A stretch of 64,000 nucleotides of DNA from Oscillospiraceae bacterium (GTDB lineage Bacteria; Bacillota; Clostridia; Oscillospirales; Acutalibacteraceae). Positions 31,894 to 41,857 of this stretch are shown in pieces (the first letter of the stretch is position 1; every line of letters starts with the position of its first letter). Position numbers and translations under genes: made by a program. Below the pieces are notes generated by a model that made no database searches, was not told the origin of the DNA, and saw only the letters and a program-made list of their open reading frames with translations. The DNA lies in NCBI GenBank assembly GCA_015065425.1, contig SVQH01000008.1:1-64000 (forward strand). The letters are read 5' to 3'.

Positions 31894-32541
31894 ATGAAAA
31901 GAATTGCACCGATAATTATTTTTGTGTTGGTATTGTCTCTGACGGCTTGCCGGCTCGAGCTGCCTGAAGTGACGACCGAAAATTATACGGATGAAGCTTC
32001 TGCGGAGCTTACTGAAAATCAGACAGATATTTCAATGGAAACAACTGCTCATTATTCTGTTGAAGAGAGTACATCCGAGGAGCATACGAGTGTCATCACA
32101 GACCCTCATTTGACAACAGAGACAACAACCCGGTATCAATCTGAGGTGCAAACAACTGAGTTTTATGAGGTTCCTTCGGATTTTGAAGATGTTATTTCAA
32201 TGCCCGAGAAAAACGGAACGATGGTGACGGATAAGAGTCCTGATAATAAATTTATAAAAATTGTTTGCAAAGAAAGAAAAATAGACGCTGAACTTTTAGT
32301 TGCAGTGTATTCGGTTCCTGAATCGGGTCAGAATTATGTTTTTGAATTCAGAAATGAAACAGACCGTGAAGATGACGATCTCAGAAGAGTCTATCTTATT
32401 AACGAAAAAGGAAAGATAACTTCTGTCGCGGCGGTTGACGGCAAGGAAAAGGAGAATATATCTTCTATTGAAAACTGGTTCAGTATGAATGTACTTATTA
32501 AAGAAGTTATCTTCCCGGCTATTGAAAAAGACCTCAGATAA
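31894..32541 (+). CDS. lipoprotein with Thr/Glu-rich linker
   Basis: The 215-residue protein has a lipobox (LSLTAC, Cys19) after a hydrophobic signal, so it is lipid-anchored outside the membrane. Residues 25-100 are a low-complexity Thr/Ser/Glu stalk. Residues about 115-215 form a small mixed domain (FIKIVCKERKIDAELLVAVYSVPESG, then YVFEFRNETDRED...RVYLINEKGKITSV). No family was recognised. A second lipoprotein with the same stalk style is encoded at 58693. Confidence 0.75.
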   Translation: MKRIAPIIIFVLVLSLTACRLELPEVTTENYTDEASAELTENQTDISMETTAHYSVEESTSEEHTSVITDPHLTTETTTRYQSEVQTTEFYEVPSDFEDVISMPEKNGTMVTDKSPDNKFIKIVCKERKIDAELLVAVYSVPESGQNYVFEFRNETDREDDDLRRVYLINEKGKITSVAAVDGKEKENISSIENWFSMNVLIKEVIFPAIEKDLR

Positions 32542-32576
32542 TTTGATTAACCCGGCTGCGTGTTGAAATTTTTACT

Positions 32577-32596
32577 AACCTGATAAAGCAGGTTTT
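32577..32596 (+). terminator. weak hairpin after lipoprotein gene
   Basis: AACCTG-ataaag-CAGGTT is followed by TT and then A-rich sequence. The stem is short, so the terminator call is weak. Confidence 0.4.
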
Positions 32597-32756
32597 GAAA
32601 AATGGTAAATAAAAGCGGAAATGAACAGTAAAGCATTAAAAAATGAATAAAAAACAATAATATACAGCAGTTATGCAATAAAATATGAATAAATTTACAT
32701 GGTGCAAAGCTGATAAAAAAAATAGCAGATTTTACGAAAAATTTTTCAAAAAATTG
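32597..32756. other. AT-rich gap before the ribosomal promoter
   Basis: An A/T-rich spacer with no credible gene; short frames here lack ribosome binding sites. The ribosomal promoter and leader follow. Confidence 0.5.
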
Positions 32757-32785
32757 TTGCATTTTACAGAAAAGTGTGTTAGAAT
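32757..32785 (+). promoter_or_regulatory. S10 operon promoter
   Basis: TTGCAT (32757-32762), a 17-bp spacer and TAGAAT (32780-32785) lie about 325 bp before rpsJ. Confidence 0.7.
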
Positions 32786-32791
32786 ACACGA

Positions 32792-33104
32792 GTGCTTTAA
32801 TGGATTGGGTAAATTATGCCCATTTCAGACAAAGCTGATGTGCGATGATACGGAAGGTGGCTACGCATGACGTAGGGAATTTCCGTGGAGTATGTCCGAT
32901 TAAAAAACCGGGCGAAGTATGACCGTTCAAGGGGGAAATCTGTGCCTTAACCGGATTTCCGTTGCCCTTTTGCGGCGAAAATTTCTGAAAATGAGTCCGG
33001 AATAGCTTGCGAATATTCCGGATTTAAAAAATGGAAGGTGCGAACAACCCGGCACCGTGTAGAAATTTTCAACTTAAGCAGCCCGCCAAATTTCTAAGGA
33101 GGCG
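32792..33104 (+). promoter_or_regulatory. structured 5' leader of the S10 operon
   Basis: The roughly 315-nt leader holds five hairpins. One is a two-tier stem ACGGAA...CTACG-catga-CGTAG...TTCCGT (32850-32886). The others are GGAAATC/GATTTCC extended by AAGGG/CCCTT (32929-32969), TCCGGAATA/TATTCCGGA (32996-33022), GGTGC/GCACC (33037-33056) and AGAAATTT/AAATTTCT (33061-33095), which abuts the rpsJ AAGGAGG. Leaders of ribosomal protein operons often bind an encoded protein such as L4, and this is a candidate for such feedback. No known class was recognised. Confidence 0.6.
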
Positions 33105-33109
33105 TTCCC

Positions 33110-33424
33110 ATGGCAGTTAAGGAAAAAATCAGAATCAGACTTAAGGGCTACGATCATTCACTCGTAGACAAAGCAGCGGAAAGAATCGTTGAAACAGCAA
33201 AGCGTACAGGTGCTCAGGTTTCAGGTCCCGTACCGCTTCCCACAGAGAAGGAAGTTGTTACTATCCTTCGTGCTGTTCACAAGTATAAGGATTCCCGTGA
33301 ACAGTTTGAGCAGAGAACCCACAAGAGACTCATTGATATTATCAGACCCTCAGCAAAGACTGCTGAAGCTCTGACAAATCTTGAGCTTCCCGCCGGCGTT
33401 GATATCGAAATCAAAATGATGTGA
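33110..33424 (+). CDS. rpsJ: 30S ribosomal protein S10
   Basis: The 104-residue protein opens the S10 operon ([43 protein letters not shown]). It is part of the 30S head and also serves as NusE in antitermination with NusB and NusG. The start follows GGAGG. It is separated from rplC by 93 nt with two hairpins. Confidence 0.98.
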   Translation: MAVKEKIRIRLKGYDHSLVDKAAERIVETAKRTGAQVSGPVPLPTEKEVVTILRAVHKYKDSREQFEQRTHKRLIDIIRPSAKTAEALTNLELPAGVDIEIKMM

Positions 33425-33427
33425 TTT

Positions 33428-33491
33428 CGGTTGGCTATAGACAACCGCAGAGGTTGCCAGGCACCGCAGGTCAAGTCGGCACCAAGCCGAC
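33428..33491 (+). other. two hairpins between rpsJ and rplC
   Basis: CGGTTG-gctataga-CAACCG (33428-33447) and GTCGGC-accaa-GCCGAC (33475-33491) are perfect 6-bp stems. No T tracts follow, so they are more likely RNA processing, stability or regulatory structures than terminators. Confidence 0.5.
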
Positions 33492-33517
33492 CAATAATCT
33501 GAAGGAGGAAAAACAAA

Positions 33518-34153
33518 ATGCAAAAAGGTCTTATCGGTAAGAAGATTGGCATGACTCAGCTTTTTGACGAAAAGGGAAATGTTATTCCCGTAACAGTTCT
33601 TGAAGTTGGTCCTTGTGCAGTCGTACAGAAGAAGACAACAGAGAAGGACGGCTATAATGCTGTTCAGCTCGGATTCGGCGACATGAAAGTAAACCGCGTA
33701 AACAAGCCCATGAAGGGACATTTCGCAAAGGCTGATGTTGCCCCCAAGAAAGTTCTCAAGGAGTTCAGACTCGCTGACACTGACTCAGTAAACGTAGGCG
33801 ATATCATCAAGGCTGACGTATTTGCAGCAGGTGAGAAGGTTGACGTTTGCGGCACAAGTAAGGGTAAGGGTTATGCAGGTGCCATCAAGAGATGGAACTT
33901 CGGCAGACTTAAAGAAACACACGGTACCGGTCCCGTAGCAAGACATCAGGGTTCAATGGGTGCATGCTCTGACCCCTCAAGAGTTTTTAAGGGAAAGAAG
34001 ATGCCCGGTCATCTCGGTGCTGAAAAGGTCACAGTTCAGAATCTGGACGTAGTTAAGGTAGATGCAGAAAACAATCTTATCGCTGTAAAGGGTGCTGTAC
34101 CCGGTGCAAAGGGCGGTTACATTGTTATCACAAATGCCGTTAAGAAAGCGTAA
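33518..34153 (+). CDS. rplC: 50S ribosomal protein L3
   Basis: The 211-residue protein ([57 protein letters not shown]) has a long internal loop that reaches the peptidyl-transferase centre. AAGGAGG precedes the start. It is of normal length. Confidence 0.98.
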   Translation: MQKGLIGKKIGMTQLFDEKGNVIPVTVLEVGPCAVVQKKTTEKDGYNAVQLGFGDMKVNRVNKPMKGHFAKADVAPKKVLKEFRLADTDSVNVGDIIKADVFAAGEKVDVCGTSKGKGYAGAIKRWNFGRLKETHGTGPVARHQGSMGACSDPSRVFKGKKMPGHLGAEKVTVQNLDVVKVDAENNLIAVKGAVPGAKGGYIVITNAVKKA

Positions 34154-34167
34154 GGGAGGAATAGAAG

Positions 34168-34791
34168 ATGCCTAAAATTGACGTATTAAATATGGCTGGT
34201 GCTAAGGTATCCGAACTTGAGCTTTGCGAAAGCATATTCGCTATTGAGCCCAATACTTCGGCTATGCACATCGCAGTTGTAAATTATCTCGCAAATCAGC
34301 GTCAGGGAACTCAGTCTACTCTCACTCGCTCTGAAGTATCAGGCGGCGGAAAGAAGCCTTGGAGACAGAAAGGAACCGGTCGTGCAAGACAGGGTTCAAC
34401 AAGAGCCCCTCAGTGGTATCACGGCGGTATTGCTCACGGTCCCAAGCCCCGTAGCTACAGATTTGAAATCAATAAGAAAGTTAAGAGACTTGCTCTCAAG
34501 TCTGCTCTTTCTTCTAAGGTTGCAGCAAGCGAAATGATCGTTCTTGACGAATTCAAGCTTGATGCTATCAAGACAAAGGAAGTTGTTAATGTTCTTACAG
34601 CTGTTAAGGCTGCAAAGAAGACACTTATCGTTCTTCCTGAAAAGAATGATGTAATCTATCGCAGTGCTCGTAACATCGAAGGCGTTAACGTTACATTTGT
34701 TAACACTCTCAATGTTTATGACATCCTTAACTGCGACAGCATCGTAGTTTCAAAGGATGCGGTAGCAAAGATTGAGGAGGTTTATGCATAA
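34168..34791 (+). CDS. rplD: 50S ribosomal protein L4
   Basis: The 207-residue protein has the tunnel-lining loop GGGKKPWRQKGTGRARQGS intact. L4 is the known autogenous regulator of the S10 operon in some bacteria, relevant to the structured leader here. Its stop codon overlaps the rplW start (TAATG). Confidence 0.98.
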   Translation: MPKIDVLNMAGAKVSELELCESIFAIEPNTSAMHIAVVNYLANQRQGTQSTLTRSEVSGGGKKPWRQKGTGRARQGSTRAPQWYHGGIAHGPKPRSYRFEINKKVKRLALKSALSSKVAASEMIVLDEFKLDAIKTKEVVNVLTAVKAAKKTLIVLPEKNDVIYRSARNIEGVNVTFVNTLNVYDILNCDSIVVSKDAVAKIEEVYA

Positions 34792-35087
34792 TGAGTAAGT
34801 TCGCACAGGATATAATCCTCAAGCCGGTAGTTACCGAAGAAAGCATGATGGCAACAGCTTATAAGAAGTATACCTTCGTAGTTGCCAAGGATGCAAATAA
34901 AATTGAAATCGCCAAGGCTGTTGAAGAGCTTTTCGGTGTTAAGGTTGACAAGGTCAACACAATGAATGTTCGTGGTCATTTACGTCGTTACGGCCGTTTT
35001 GAAGGCTACAAGCCCTCATGGAAAAAGGCAGTTGTAACTCTTACTGAAGACTCCAAGACAATCGAGTTCTTTGACGGTATGTTCTAA
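34791..35087 (+). CDS. rplW: 50S ribosomal protein L23
   Basis: The 98-residue protein (DIILKPVVTEESMM; KVDKVNTMNVRGHLRRYGRF) lies at the tunnel exit, where it binds trigger factor and SRP. Translation is coupled to rplD through TAATG. Confidence 0.98.
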   Translation: MSKFAQDIILKPVVTEESMMATAYKKYTFVVAKDANKIEIAKAVEELFGVKVDKVNTMNVRGHLRRYGRFEGYKPSWKKAVVTLTEDSKTIEFFDGMF

Positions 35088-35093
35088 TAGACC

Positions 35094-35141
35094 TTCCGGA
35101 CAGCGATGTATGGTTTAGCCAGGCCGCTAAACTCTCCGGAA
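35094..35141 (+). other. nested hairpin between rplW and rplB
   Basis: An outer TTCCGGA/TCCGGAA and inner GTTTAG/CTAAAC form one nested structure in the 98-nt gap ahead of rplB. There is no T tract. Confidence 0.5.
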
Positions 35142-35185
35142 TCGAACACAATTTTTTCAAAATTATGAAAGGCGTGTGAAATAAA

Positions 35186-36019
35186 ATGGCTATAAAAGTC
35201 TATAAGCCGACAACAAACGGTCGCCGTAACATGTCTACAACAGACTACTCTCAGTTGTCTAAGGTTGCTCCCGAAAGAAGCCTCCTTGAACCCCTCAAGA
35301 AGACTTCCGGCAGAAACAGCTACGGCAGAATCACCGTACGTCATCACGGCGGCGGTAACCGTCAGAAGTACAGAGTAATCGATTTTAAGAGAAACAAGAT
35401 CGATATGCCCGCAACAGTACTCACTCTTGAATACGATCCCAACCGTTCAGCATTTATTGCACTCATCCAGTATGAGGACGGCGTTAAGAATTATATCATT
35501 GCTCCCTCAGGCCTTAAGGTCGGAGACACAGTTGTTGCAGGTCCTTCTGCTGACATCAAGACAGGTAATGCTCTTCCTCTTGTGAATATCCCCACAGGTA
35601 CATTCATTCACAATGTAGAACTTTATCCCGGTCGCGGCGGTCAGCTTGCAAGAAGTGCAGGTAACGCAGCACAGCTTATGGCTAAGGAAGGTAAGTATGC
35701 TCTCCTTCGTCTTCCCTCAGGTGAACTTCGTAATGTTCCCGTTGAATGTATGGCTACTATCGGTACTGTAGGTAACGAAGACCACATTAATGTTAAAGTC
35801 GGTAAGGCAGGCCGTACCCGTCACATGGGTATCCGTCCCACAGTCCGCGGTTCTGTTATGAACCCCTGTGATCACCCTCACGGCGGTGGTGAAGGTAAGT
35901 CCCCCATCGGTCGTCCCGGTCCTGTTACTCCCTGGGGCAAGCCCGCTCTCGGTTATAAGACTCGTGCAAAGCATAAGCGTTCAGATAAGCTTATCGTAAG
36001 ACGCGCTAATGCTAAATAA
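35186..36019 (+). CDS. rplB: 50S ribosomal protein L2
   Basis: The 277-residue protein carries the highly conserved [19 protein letters not shown] segment near the peptidyl-transferase centre, plus [16 protein letters not shown] near the N-terminus. It is of normal length. The start is preceded by AAAGGCGTG, a weaker ribosome binding site than its neighbours have. Confidence 0.98.
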   Translation: MAIKVYKPTTNGRRNMSTTDYSQLSKVAPERSLLEPLKKTSGRNSYGRITVRHHGGGNRQKYRVIDFKRNKIDMPATVLTLEYDPNRSAFIALIQYEDGVKNYIIAPSGLKVGDTVVAGPSADIKTGNALPLVNIPTGTFIHNVELYPGRGGQLARSAGNAAQLMAKEGKYALLRLPSGELRNVPVECMATIGTVGNEDHINVKVGKAGRTRHMGIRPTVRGSVMNPCDHPHGGGEGKSPIGRPGPVTPWGKPALGYKTRAKHKRSDKLIVRRANAK

Positions 36020-36039
36020 ACGGAAAGGAGCAATAAATA

Positions 36040-36321
36040 ATGGGCAGAAGTGTTAAAAAAGGACCTTTCGTGCAGCCTAAGCTTCTCGAAAGAGTCATTA
36101 AAATGAATGAAAAGGGCGAAAAAATCGTTCTTAAGACCTGGAGCCGCAGCTCCACAATCTTCCCTGATTTTGTTGGTCACACCTTTGCCGTTCATGACGG
36201 ACGTAAGCACGTTCCGGTTTATGTAACAGAAGATATGGTTGGTCACAAATTAGGTGAATTTGCTCCTACAAGAACCTTCAAAGGTCATGCAGGATCCAAG
36301 ACATCAAATAACGGTAAATAA
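36040..36321 (+). CDS. rpsS: 30S ribosomal protein S19
   Basis: The 93-residue protein ([39 protein letters not shown]) lies in the 30S head and contacts S13. It starts 20 nt after rplB behind AAAGGAG. Confidence 0.98.
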   Translation: MGRSVKKGPFVQPKLLERVIKMNEKGEKIVLKTWSRSSTIFPDFVGHTFAVHDGRKHVPVYVTEDMVGHKLGEFAPTRTFKGHAGSKTSNNGK

Positions 36322-36340
36322 GCCGAAAGGAGTGTAAACA

Positions 36341-36676
36341 ATGGAAGCAAGAGCAAAAGCGACTTTTGAGCGTATAGCTCCCCGTAAGGTTAAGCTCGTT
36401 CTCGACCTTATAAGAAATAAGCCCGCTGAAGAAGCTATGGCAATCCTTAAGTTCACACCCAAGGCTGCGTGTGAACCCGTTGCAAAGCTTCTTAAATCCG
36501 CTATGGCAAATGCGGAAAACAATTACGATATGGATGTTACAAGACTTTATGTTGCAGAATGTTCTGTTTCTCAGGGTCCCACTCTTAAGAGAATAAGACC
36601 CAGAGCTCACGGCAGAGCTTTCAGAATAAACAAGAAGACATCACACATCAACCTTGTACTCAAGGAAATGGAATAA
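36341..36676 (+). CDS. rplV: 50S ribosomal protein L22
   Basis: The 111-residue protein ([42 protein letters not shown]) contributes a beta-hairpin to the exit tunnel. The hairpin loop is of normal length. Confidence 0.98.
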   Translation: MEARAKATFERIAPRKVKLVLDLIRNKPAEEAMAILKFTPKAACEPVAKLLKSAMANAENNYDMDVTRLYVAECSVSQGPTLKRIRPRAHGRAFRINKKTSHINLVLKEME

Positions 36677-36697
36677 TCGGGGAGGAGGAATTAAACA

Positions 36698-37369
36698 ATG
36701 GGACAGAAAATTAATCCTACCGGTTTAAGAATCGGTGTCATTAAGGATTGGGAATCTCGCTGGTATGCAGGTAAGTCCACTTTCGGCGATACTCTTGTTG
36801 CTGACTACAATGTTCGTGAGTATCTCCTTAACGCACTCAATTCCGCAGGCGTTCCCAAAATCGAAATTGAGCGTGATCCCAAGAGAGTCCGCATCAACAT
36901 CCACTGTGCAAAGCCCGGTATGGTTATCGGTAAGGGCGGTGCAGAAATCGAAAAGATAAAAGCAACTTGCAAAAAGATGCTCGGTGAAAACAAGGATGTA
37001 TTCATCAACATCATCGAAATCAAGCAGCCCGATCTCAATGCTCAGCTTGTAGCAGAAAAGATCGCTATGCAGCTTGAAAAGAGAGTATCCTTCCGTCGTG
37101 CAGTTAAGCAGGCAATCGGCAGCACAATGAGACTTGGTGCAGCAGGTATCAAGATTCAGTGCGGCGGCAGACTCGGCGGTGCAGAAATTGCTCGTTCCGA
37201 GACATATAAAGAAGGTACTATTCCGCTTCAGACAATCAGAGCTGACATTGACTACGGCTTTGCTGAAGCAAAGACAACCTACGGCCGTATCGGCGTAAAG
37301 GTTTGGATATACAAGGGTGAAGTTCTTCACGAAGCAACACCTAAGAAAAGAAGAGACAGGAGGGCTTAA
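36698..37369 (+). CDS. rpsC: 30S ribosomal protein S3
   Basis: The 223-residue protein has a KH domain ([15 protein letters not shown]) and a C-terminal domain ([31 protein letters not shown]). It lines the mRNA entry site. It starts after GGGGAGGAGG; rplP follows after 2 nt. Confidence 0.98.
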   Translation: MGQKINPTGLRIGVIKDWESRWYAGKSTFGDTLVADYNVREYLLNALNSAGVPKIEIERDPKRVRINIHCAKPGMVIGKGGAEIEKIKATCKKMLGENKDVFINIIEIKQPDLNAQLVAEKIAMQLEKRVSFRRAVKQAIGSTMRLGAAGIKIQCGGRLGGAEIARSETYKEGTIPLQTIRADIDYGFAEAKTTYGRIGVKVWIYKGEVLHEATPKKRRDRRA

Positions 37370-37371
37370 AA

Positions 37372-37797
37372 ATGTTATTGCCTAAGCGCGTTAAATACCG
37401 CAGACAGCAGAGAGGTCGTCTCAAAGGCGCTGCACATCGCGGCAATACTGTTACCTACGGCAATTTTGGCCTTGTAGCACTTGAGCCCGCATGGATCACC
37501 TCAAATCAGATCGAAGCAGCCCGTATCGCTATGACAAGATACATCAAGCGTGGCGGTCAGGTCTGGATAAAGATTTTCCCCGACAAGCCCATCACAGAGA
37601 AGCCTGCTGAAACCCGAATGGGTTCAGGTAAAGGTTCACCTGAATACTGGGTAGCAGTTGTTAAGCCCGGCAGAGTTATGTTTGAAATCGCCGGTGTTGA
37701 AGAAACAGTAGCAAGAGAAGCTATGCGTCTTGCTGCAAACAAACTTCCCATTAAGTGTAAGTTTGTAACTAAGGAAGAACAGGGTGGTGAGTCATAA
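37372..37797 (+). CDS. rplP: 50S ribosomal protein L16
   Basis: The 141-residue protein ([57 protein letters not shown]) lies near the A site of the 50S subunit. Its stop overlaps the rpmC start (TAATG). Confidence 0.98.
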   Translation: MLLPKRVKYRRQQRGRLKGAAHRGNTVTYGNFGLVALEPAWITSNQIEAARIAMTRYIKRGGQVWIKIFPDKPITEKPAETRMGSGKGSPEYWVAVVKPGRVMFEIAGVEETVAREAMRLAANKLPIKCKFVTKEEQGGES

Positions 37798-38000
37798 TGA
37801 AAGCCAGTGAAATCAGAAAGATGTCCGCTGCGGAGTTGGATGCTAAGCTCCTTGAACTTAAGGATGAACTTTTTAAGCTGCGCTTCCAGCAGGCCATCAA
37901 CCAGCTCGAAAACCCCATGCGTATCAGCGCCGTTAAGAAGGACATCGCAAGAGTACTCACAGTACGCAGAGATGTAGAACTTCACGGTAAGGATGCTTAA
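37797..38000 (+). CDS. rpmC: 50S ribosomal protein L29
   Basis: A 67-residue two-helix protein ([38 protein letters not shown]) at the tunnel exit next to L23. It is coupled to rplP. Confidence 0.97.
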   Translation: MKASEIRKMSAAELDAKLLELKDELFKLRFQQAINQLENPMRISAVKKDIARVLTVRRDVELHGKDA

Positions 38001-38019
38001 GACAGGGAGGACAGAGTAA

Positions 38020-38274
38020 ATGGAAAGAAATTTAAGAAAGACCCGTGTCGGCATTGTAACAAGTGATAAGATGGATAAGACCGTAGTTGTTTCTGTAAAG
38101 GACAAGGTAAGACATCCTCTTTATAACAAGATCGTTAATCATACCATCAAGCTTAAAGCTCATGATGAAAAGAACGAGTGCGGCATTGGTGACCGTGTAT
38201 TACTGATGGAAACCCGTCCTCTCTCCAAAGATAAGAGATGGCGTGTGGTTGAAATCATCGAGAAAGCAAAATAA
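38020..38274 (+). CDS. rpsQ: 30S ribosomal protein S17
   Basis: An 84-residue OB-fold protein ([41 protein letters not shown]) that binds helix 11 of 16S rRNA. Confidence 0.98.
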   Translation: MERNLRKTRVGIVTSDKMDKTVVVSVKDKVRHPLYNKIVNHTIKLKAHDEKNECGIGDRVLLMETRPLSKDKRWRVVEIIEKAK

Positions 38275-38286
38275 GGAGGCACATTC

Positions 38287-38655
38287 ATGATTCAGCAGCA
38301 GACTTTACTCAAAGTCGCCGATAATACCGGTGCTAAGGAGCTTATGTGCATCCGTGTACTTGGTGGTACAGGCAGAAAGTATGCCAATATCGGTGATGTT
38401 GTAGTCGCTTCTGTTAAGAAGGCTACACCCGGCGGCGTTGTTAAAAAGGGTGACGTCGTTAAGGCAGTTATCGTTCGTTCTGCAAAGGGCGTAAGAAGAG
38501 ATGACGGCACATACATCCGTTTCGATGAGAACGCAGCTGTTATTATTAAGGAAGATAAGAACCCCAGAGGTACACGTATCTTTGGACCGGTAGCAAGAGA
38601 GCTTCGTGATAAGGATTATTCCAAGATCCTCAGCCTCGCTCCCGAAGTACTTTAA
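38287..38655 (+). CDS. rplN: 50S ribosomal protein L14
   Basis: The 122-residue protein ([40 protein letters not shown]) lies at the subunit interface and is the RsfS binding site. GGAGG precedes the start. Confidence 0.98.
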   Translation: MIQQQTLLKVADNTGAKELMCIRVLGGTGRKYANIGDVVVASVKKATPGGVVKKGDVVKAVIVRSAKGVRRDDGTYIRFDENAAVIIKEDKNPRGTRIFGPVARELRDKDYSKILSLAPEVL

Positions 38656-38670
38656 TCGGAGGTGCGAAGA

Positions 38671-38994
38671 ATGAGTAAGAAAGTTCATGTAAAAACCGGC
38701 GATACCGTTATTGTTATCAACGGCAAGGACAGAGGCAAGACCGGCAAGGTTATGGCAGTTTCTCCTTCCGAAGGCAAGGTAATCGTTGAAGGTGTAAATA
38801 TCGTATCCAAGCATGTTAAACCCAGAAAGATGGGCGAAGCAGGCGGTATCATCAAGGCAGAAAGTGCTCTTTACGCAGATAAGGTTCAGCTTGTTTGCCC
38901 CAAATGCAAAAAGGCTGTAAGAGTTGGACATGTTATCAACGAAAAAGGCAACAAAGTACGCGTTTGCAAGAAGTGCAATGCACATATTGACTAA
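38671..38994 (+). CDS. rplX: 50S ribosomal protein L24, zinc-ribbon form
   Basis: The 107-residue protein has a KOW motif (VIVINGKDRGKTGKVMAVSP) and a C-terminal pair of Cys-x2-Cys (CPKC, CKKC) typical of zinc-binding L24. I start at the ATG at 38671, 8 nt after CGGAGG; the GTG at 38662 lies within the ribosome binding site. Confidence 0.96.
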   Translation: MSKKVHVKTGDTVIVINGKDRGKTGKVMAVSPSEGKVIVEGVNIVSKHVKPRKMGEAGGIIKAESALYADKVQLVCPKCKKAVRVGHVINEKGNKVRVCKKCNAHID

Positions 38995-39013
38995 TTAAGG
39001 GAGGACAACAAAA

Positions 39014-39553
39014 ATGGCAAGACTTAAGACAATGTACAATGCTGACGTTGCTCCCGCACTTATGAAGAAATTCAACTATAAGAGTGTTATGCAGATTCCC
39101 AAGATTGATAAGGTTGTTATCAATGTTGGCTGCGGTGAAGCACGTGATAACCCCAAGGCAGTTGACGCTATCGTAGGCGATATCGGTAAAATTACCGGTC
39201 AGAAGCCCGTAGTTTGCCTTGCTAAGAAATCAGTCGCTAACTTTAAGCTTCGTGAGGGTATGCCCAACGGTGTTAAAGTTACTCTCAGAGGCGAAAGAAT
39301 GTATGAGTTCCTTGACAGACTCTTCAATCTCGCTCTCCCCAGAGTTCGTGACTTCAGAGGCATCAACCCCAACTCCTTCGACGGCAGAGGTAACTATTCT
39401 CTCGGCGTAAAGGAACAGCTCATTTTCCCTGAAATTGAGTATGACAAGATCGATAAGGTTCGCGGTATGGATATTTGTATCGTTACAACCGCTGCTACCG
39501 ATGAAGAAGCAAGAGAGCTCCTTTCACTTATGGGCGCTCCCTTCGCAAAATAA
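39014..39553 (+). CDS. rplE: 50S ribosomal protein L5
   Basis: The 179-residue protein ([41 protein letters not shown]) binds 5S rRNA and forms a bridge to S13. Confidence 0.98.
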   Translation: MARLKTMYNADVAPALMKKFNYKSVMQIPKIDKVVINVGCGEARDNPKAVDAIVGDIGKITGQKPVVCLAKKSVANFKLREGMPNGVKVTLRGERMYEFLDRLFNLALPRVRDFRGINPNSFDGRGNYSLGVKEQLIFPEIEYDKIDKVRGMDICIVTTAATDEEARELLSLMGAPFAK

Positions 39554-39565
39554 GGAGGGGTAAAA

Positions 39566-39751
39566 ATGGCAAAGACATCAATGAAAGTTAAGCAGGCAAG
39601 ACCTGCCAAATATTCAACCAGAGCTTATAACAGATGCAAGATTTGCGGTAGACCCCACGCTTATTTGCGTAAATACGGTGTATGCCGTATCTGCTTCAGA
39701 GAACTTGCACATGCCGGACAGATTCCCGGTGTTAAGAAAGCAAGCTGGTAA
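39566..39751 (+). CDS. rpsZ: 30S ribosomal protein S14, zinc type
   Basis: A 61-residue protein with CKIC...CRIC zinc motif, the short C+ form of S14. It starts 12 nt after rplE behind AAGGAGGGG. Confidence 0.97.
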   Translation: MAKTSMKVKQARPAKYSTRAYNRCKICGRPHAYLRKYGVCRICFRELAHAGQIPGVKKASW

Positions 39752-39782
39752 TTAGAGCTTAAAGCAAAAGGAGGTTTACGGT

Positions 39783-40181
39783 ATGCAGATTACCGATCCC
39801 ATCGCTGATATGCTTACAAGAATAAGAAACGCTAATTCTGCTAAGCATGACACAGTTTCTGTTCCTGCTTCTAACATGAAGAAGGCTATAGCTCAGATTC
39901 TTGTGGACGAGGGTTATATAAAGAGTTTCAAGGTAATTGAGGACGGCAAGCAGGGCGTTATCGAAATCGCTCTCAAGTACGGTCCCAATAAGAGCCAGGT
40001 ACTTCTTGGCTTACGCAGAGTTTCAAAGCCCGGTCTGCGTATATACACTGATTGCGAGAATATGCCCAAGGTTATGAAAGGCCTCGGCATTGCAATTCTC
40101 TCAACTTCCAAGGGCATTATGACAGATAAGGATGCACGCAAAGCTAATGTAGGCGGCGAAGTCCTTGCATTTATTTGGTAA
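39783..40181 (+). CDS. rpsH: 30S ribosomal protein S8
   Basis: The 132-residue protein ([39 protein letters not shown]) is a primary 16S rRNA binder and, in E. coli, the repressor of the spc operon. Confidence 0.98.
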   Translation: MQITDPIADMLTRIRNANSAKHDTVSVPASNMKKAIAQILVDEGYIKSFKVIEDGKQGVIEIALKYGPNKSQVLLGLRRVSKPGLRIYTDCENMPKVMKGLGIAILSTSKGIMTDKDARKANVGGEVLAFIW

Positions 40182-40196
40182 GGAGGAACACAAGGG

Positions 40197-40742
40197 ATGT
40201 CACGTATAGGCAGATTACCCATTACTGTTCCGGCCGGTGTTGACGTTAATATTGACGGCAACAATGTTACTGTAAAAGGTGCAAAGGGTACACTTACCGG
40301 AACATTCAACAGCAATATGACAATCACTCTTGACGGCGGCGTAGTTACTGTTACCCGTCCCAATGACCAGAAAGAGAACAGAGCTCTTCACGGTCTTACA
40401 AGAACTCTTATTGCTAACATGATCGAAGGCGTTAGCAACGGCTTCAAGAAAGAGCTCGAAATCGTAGGTATCGGTTATCGTTGTGCTCTTCAGGGAAAAG
40501 ACCTCGTTCTTAACGTTGGTTACTCACATCAGGTAACCATGACACCTCCCGAAGGTGTAACTGTTGAGGTTCCCGCTCCCAACAAAATCATTGTAAACGG
40601 TTATGACAAGCAGAAGGTCGGACAGTTTGCAGCAGAGGTCAGAGGCGTTCGTCCTCCCGAACCCTACAAGGGCAAGGGCATCAAGTATGTTGATGAAGTT
40701 GTTCGCCGTAAAGAAGGTAAAGCCGGTAAGGGCGGCAAATAA
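40197..40742 (+). CDS. rplF: 50S ribosomal protein L6
   Basis: The 181-residue protein has two related domains and the conserved end [20 protein letters not shown]. It lies near the factor-binding centre of the 50S subunit. Confidence 0.98.
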   Translation: MSRIGRLPITVPAGVDVNIDGNNVTVKGAKGTLTGTFNSNMTITLDGGVVTVTRPNDQKENRALHGLTRTLIANMIEGVSNGFKKELEIVGIGYRCALQGKDLVLNVGYSHQVTMTPPEGVTVEVPAPNKIIVNGYDKQKVGQFAAEVRGVRPPEPYKGKGIKYVDEVVRRKEGKAGKGGK

Positions 40743-40760
40743 TAACAGGAGGATACTTTT

Positions 40761-41120
40761 ATGGTTAACAGACCTAACACAGCAAAGGCAAGACAGGCTC
40801 GTCATAAGAGAGTCCGCGGTAAGATCCACGGCACTGCCGAGTGTCCTCGCCTCAATGTTTTCCGCTCACTCAAGCACATCTATGCACAGCTTATCGATGA
40901 TGATAAGGGTGTAACACTTGCAAGTGCATCAACTGCTGAAAAGGCATTTGAAGAGTACGGCGGAAACGTAGAAGCCGCAAAGAAAGTCGGCTTAGCATTA
41001 GCTCAGAGAGCTGCGGAAAAGAATATTGAATGTTGCGTATTCGACCGCGGCGGTTACATCTATCACGGCCGTGTCCAGGGCTTGGCCGAAGGCGCCCGTG
41101 AGGGTGGCCTCAAGTTCTAA
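40761..41120 (+). CDS. rplR: 50S ribosomal protein L18
   Basis: The 119-residue protein ([40 protein letters not shown]) binds 5S rRNA. The Asp-rich turn (IDDDKG) is typical. AGGAGG precedes the start. Confidence 0.98.
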   Translation: MVNRPNTAKARQARHKRVRGKIHGTAECPRLNVFRSLKHIYAQLIDDDKGVTLASASTAEKAFEEYGGNVEAAKKVGLALAQRAAEKNIECCVFDRGGYIYHGRVQGLAEGAREGGLKF

Positions 41121-41137
41121 TGAAGGAGGAATGACTT

Positions 41138-41641
41138 TTGGCTAAGTTTGAAGCACAGAAAGAAAACGAGCTCCAGGAGAGAGTTGTTGCTATTAACCGT
41201 GTATCAAAGACTGTTAAGGGTGGTCGTATCTATAAGTTCGCTGCTCTCGTAGTAGTCGGTGACGGAAACGGCACAATCGGTTTTGGTCTCGGCAAATCCG
41301 GCGAAGTTCCGGATGCTATCCGCAAGGGTATTGAAGACGCTAAAAAGAACCTTATGAAAGTTTCTCTCAGAGGCACCACAATTCCTCATGAGATTATCGG
41401 CAAATTCGGTGCAGGCGTAGTTCTTCTTAAGCCCGCAGCACCCGGTACCGGCGTTATCGCTGGCGGTCCAGTTCGTGCCGTTGTTGAAACAGTTGGTATC
41501 AAGGATATCAGAACAAAGGCTCTTCGTTCAAATAATCCCTGCAACGTAGTAAGAGCAACACTTAACGGACTTTCCCTTCTTCGTACTGCTGAAGAAGTTG
41601 CAGCTGTAAGAGGAAAGACAGTTAAGGAAATATTAGGATAA
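41138..41641 (+). CDS. rpsE: 30S ribosomal protein S5 (TTG start)
   Basis: The 167-residue protein ([40 protein letters not shown]) is involved in decoding fidelity and mRNA unwinding. The only in-frame start after AAGGAGGAA is TTG at 41138. An ATG at 41131, between it and the ribosome binding site, is out of frame. TTG starts are uncommon for ribosomal proteins and may lower initiation. Confidence 0.97.
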   Translation: MAKFEAQKENELQERVVAINRVSKTVKGGRIYKFAALVVVGDGNGTIGFGLGKSGEVPDAIRKGIEDAKKNLMKVSLRGTTIPHEIIGKFGAGVVLLKPAAPGTGVIAGGPVRAVVETVGIKDIRTKALRSNNPCNVVRATLNGLSLLRTAEEVAAVRGKTVKEILG

Positions 41642-41655
41642 GGAGTGAAGTACTA

Positions 41656-41835
41656 ATGGCAGAAATCAAGGTAAAGCTCGTAAAGAGCCTCATCGGTTGC
41701 AAGAAAGACCAGATTGCCACAGCACAGTCACTCGGTCTTCGTAAAATTGGTGACGTTTCGGTTCAGCCCGACAACGCTCAGACCAAAGGTAAGGTAAACA
41801 AAATCGGTTTCCTTCTCGAAGTTACTGAAGCTTAA
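41656..41835 (+). CDS. rpmD: 50S ribosomal protein L30
   Basis: A 59-residue protein ([20 protein letters not shown], then [15 protein letters not shown]). AAGGAGTG precedes the start. It sits in the usual rpsE-rpmD-rplO order. Confidence 0.97.
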   Translation: MAEIKVKLVKSLIGCKKDQIATAQSLGLRKIGDVSVQPDNAQTKGKVNKIGFLLEVTEA

Positions 41836-41857
41836 GAGCAGAAAGGATGCTTAAATT

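Noticed and set aside
32685-32870. A 61-residue frame overlapping the S10 promoter and leader
   Set aside because: It spans the -35 and -10 boxes and the first hairpin and has no ribosome binding site.
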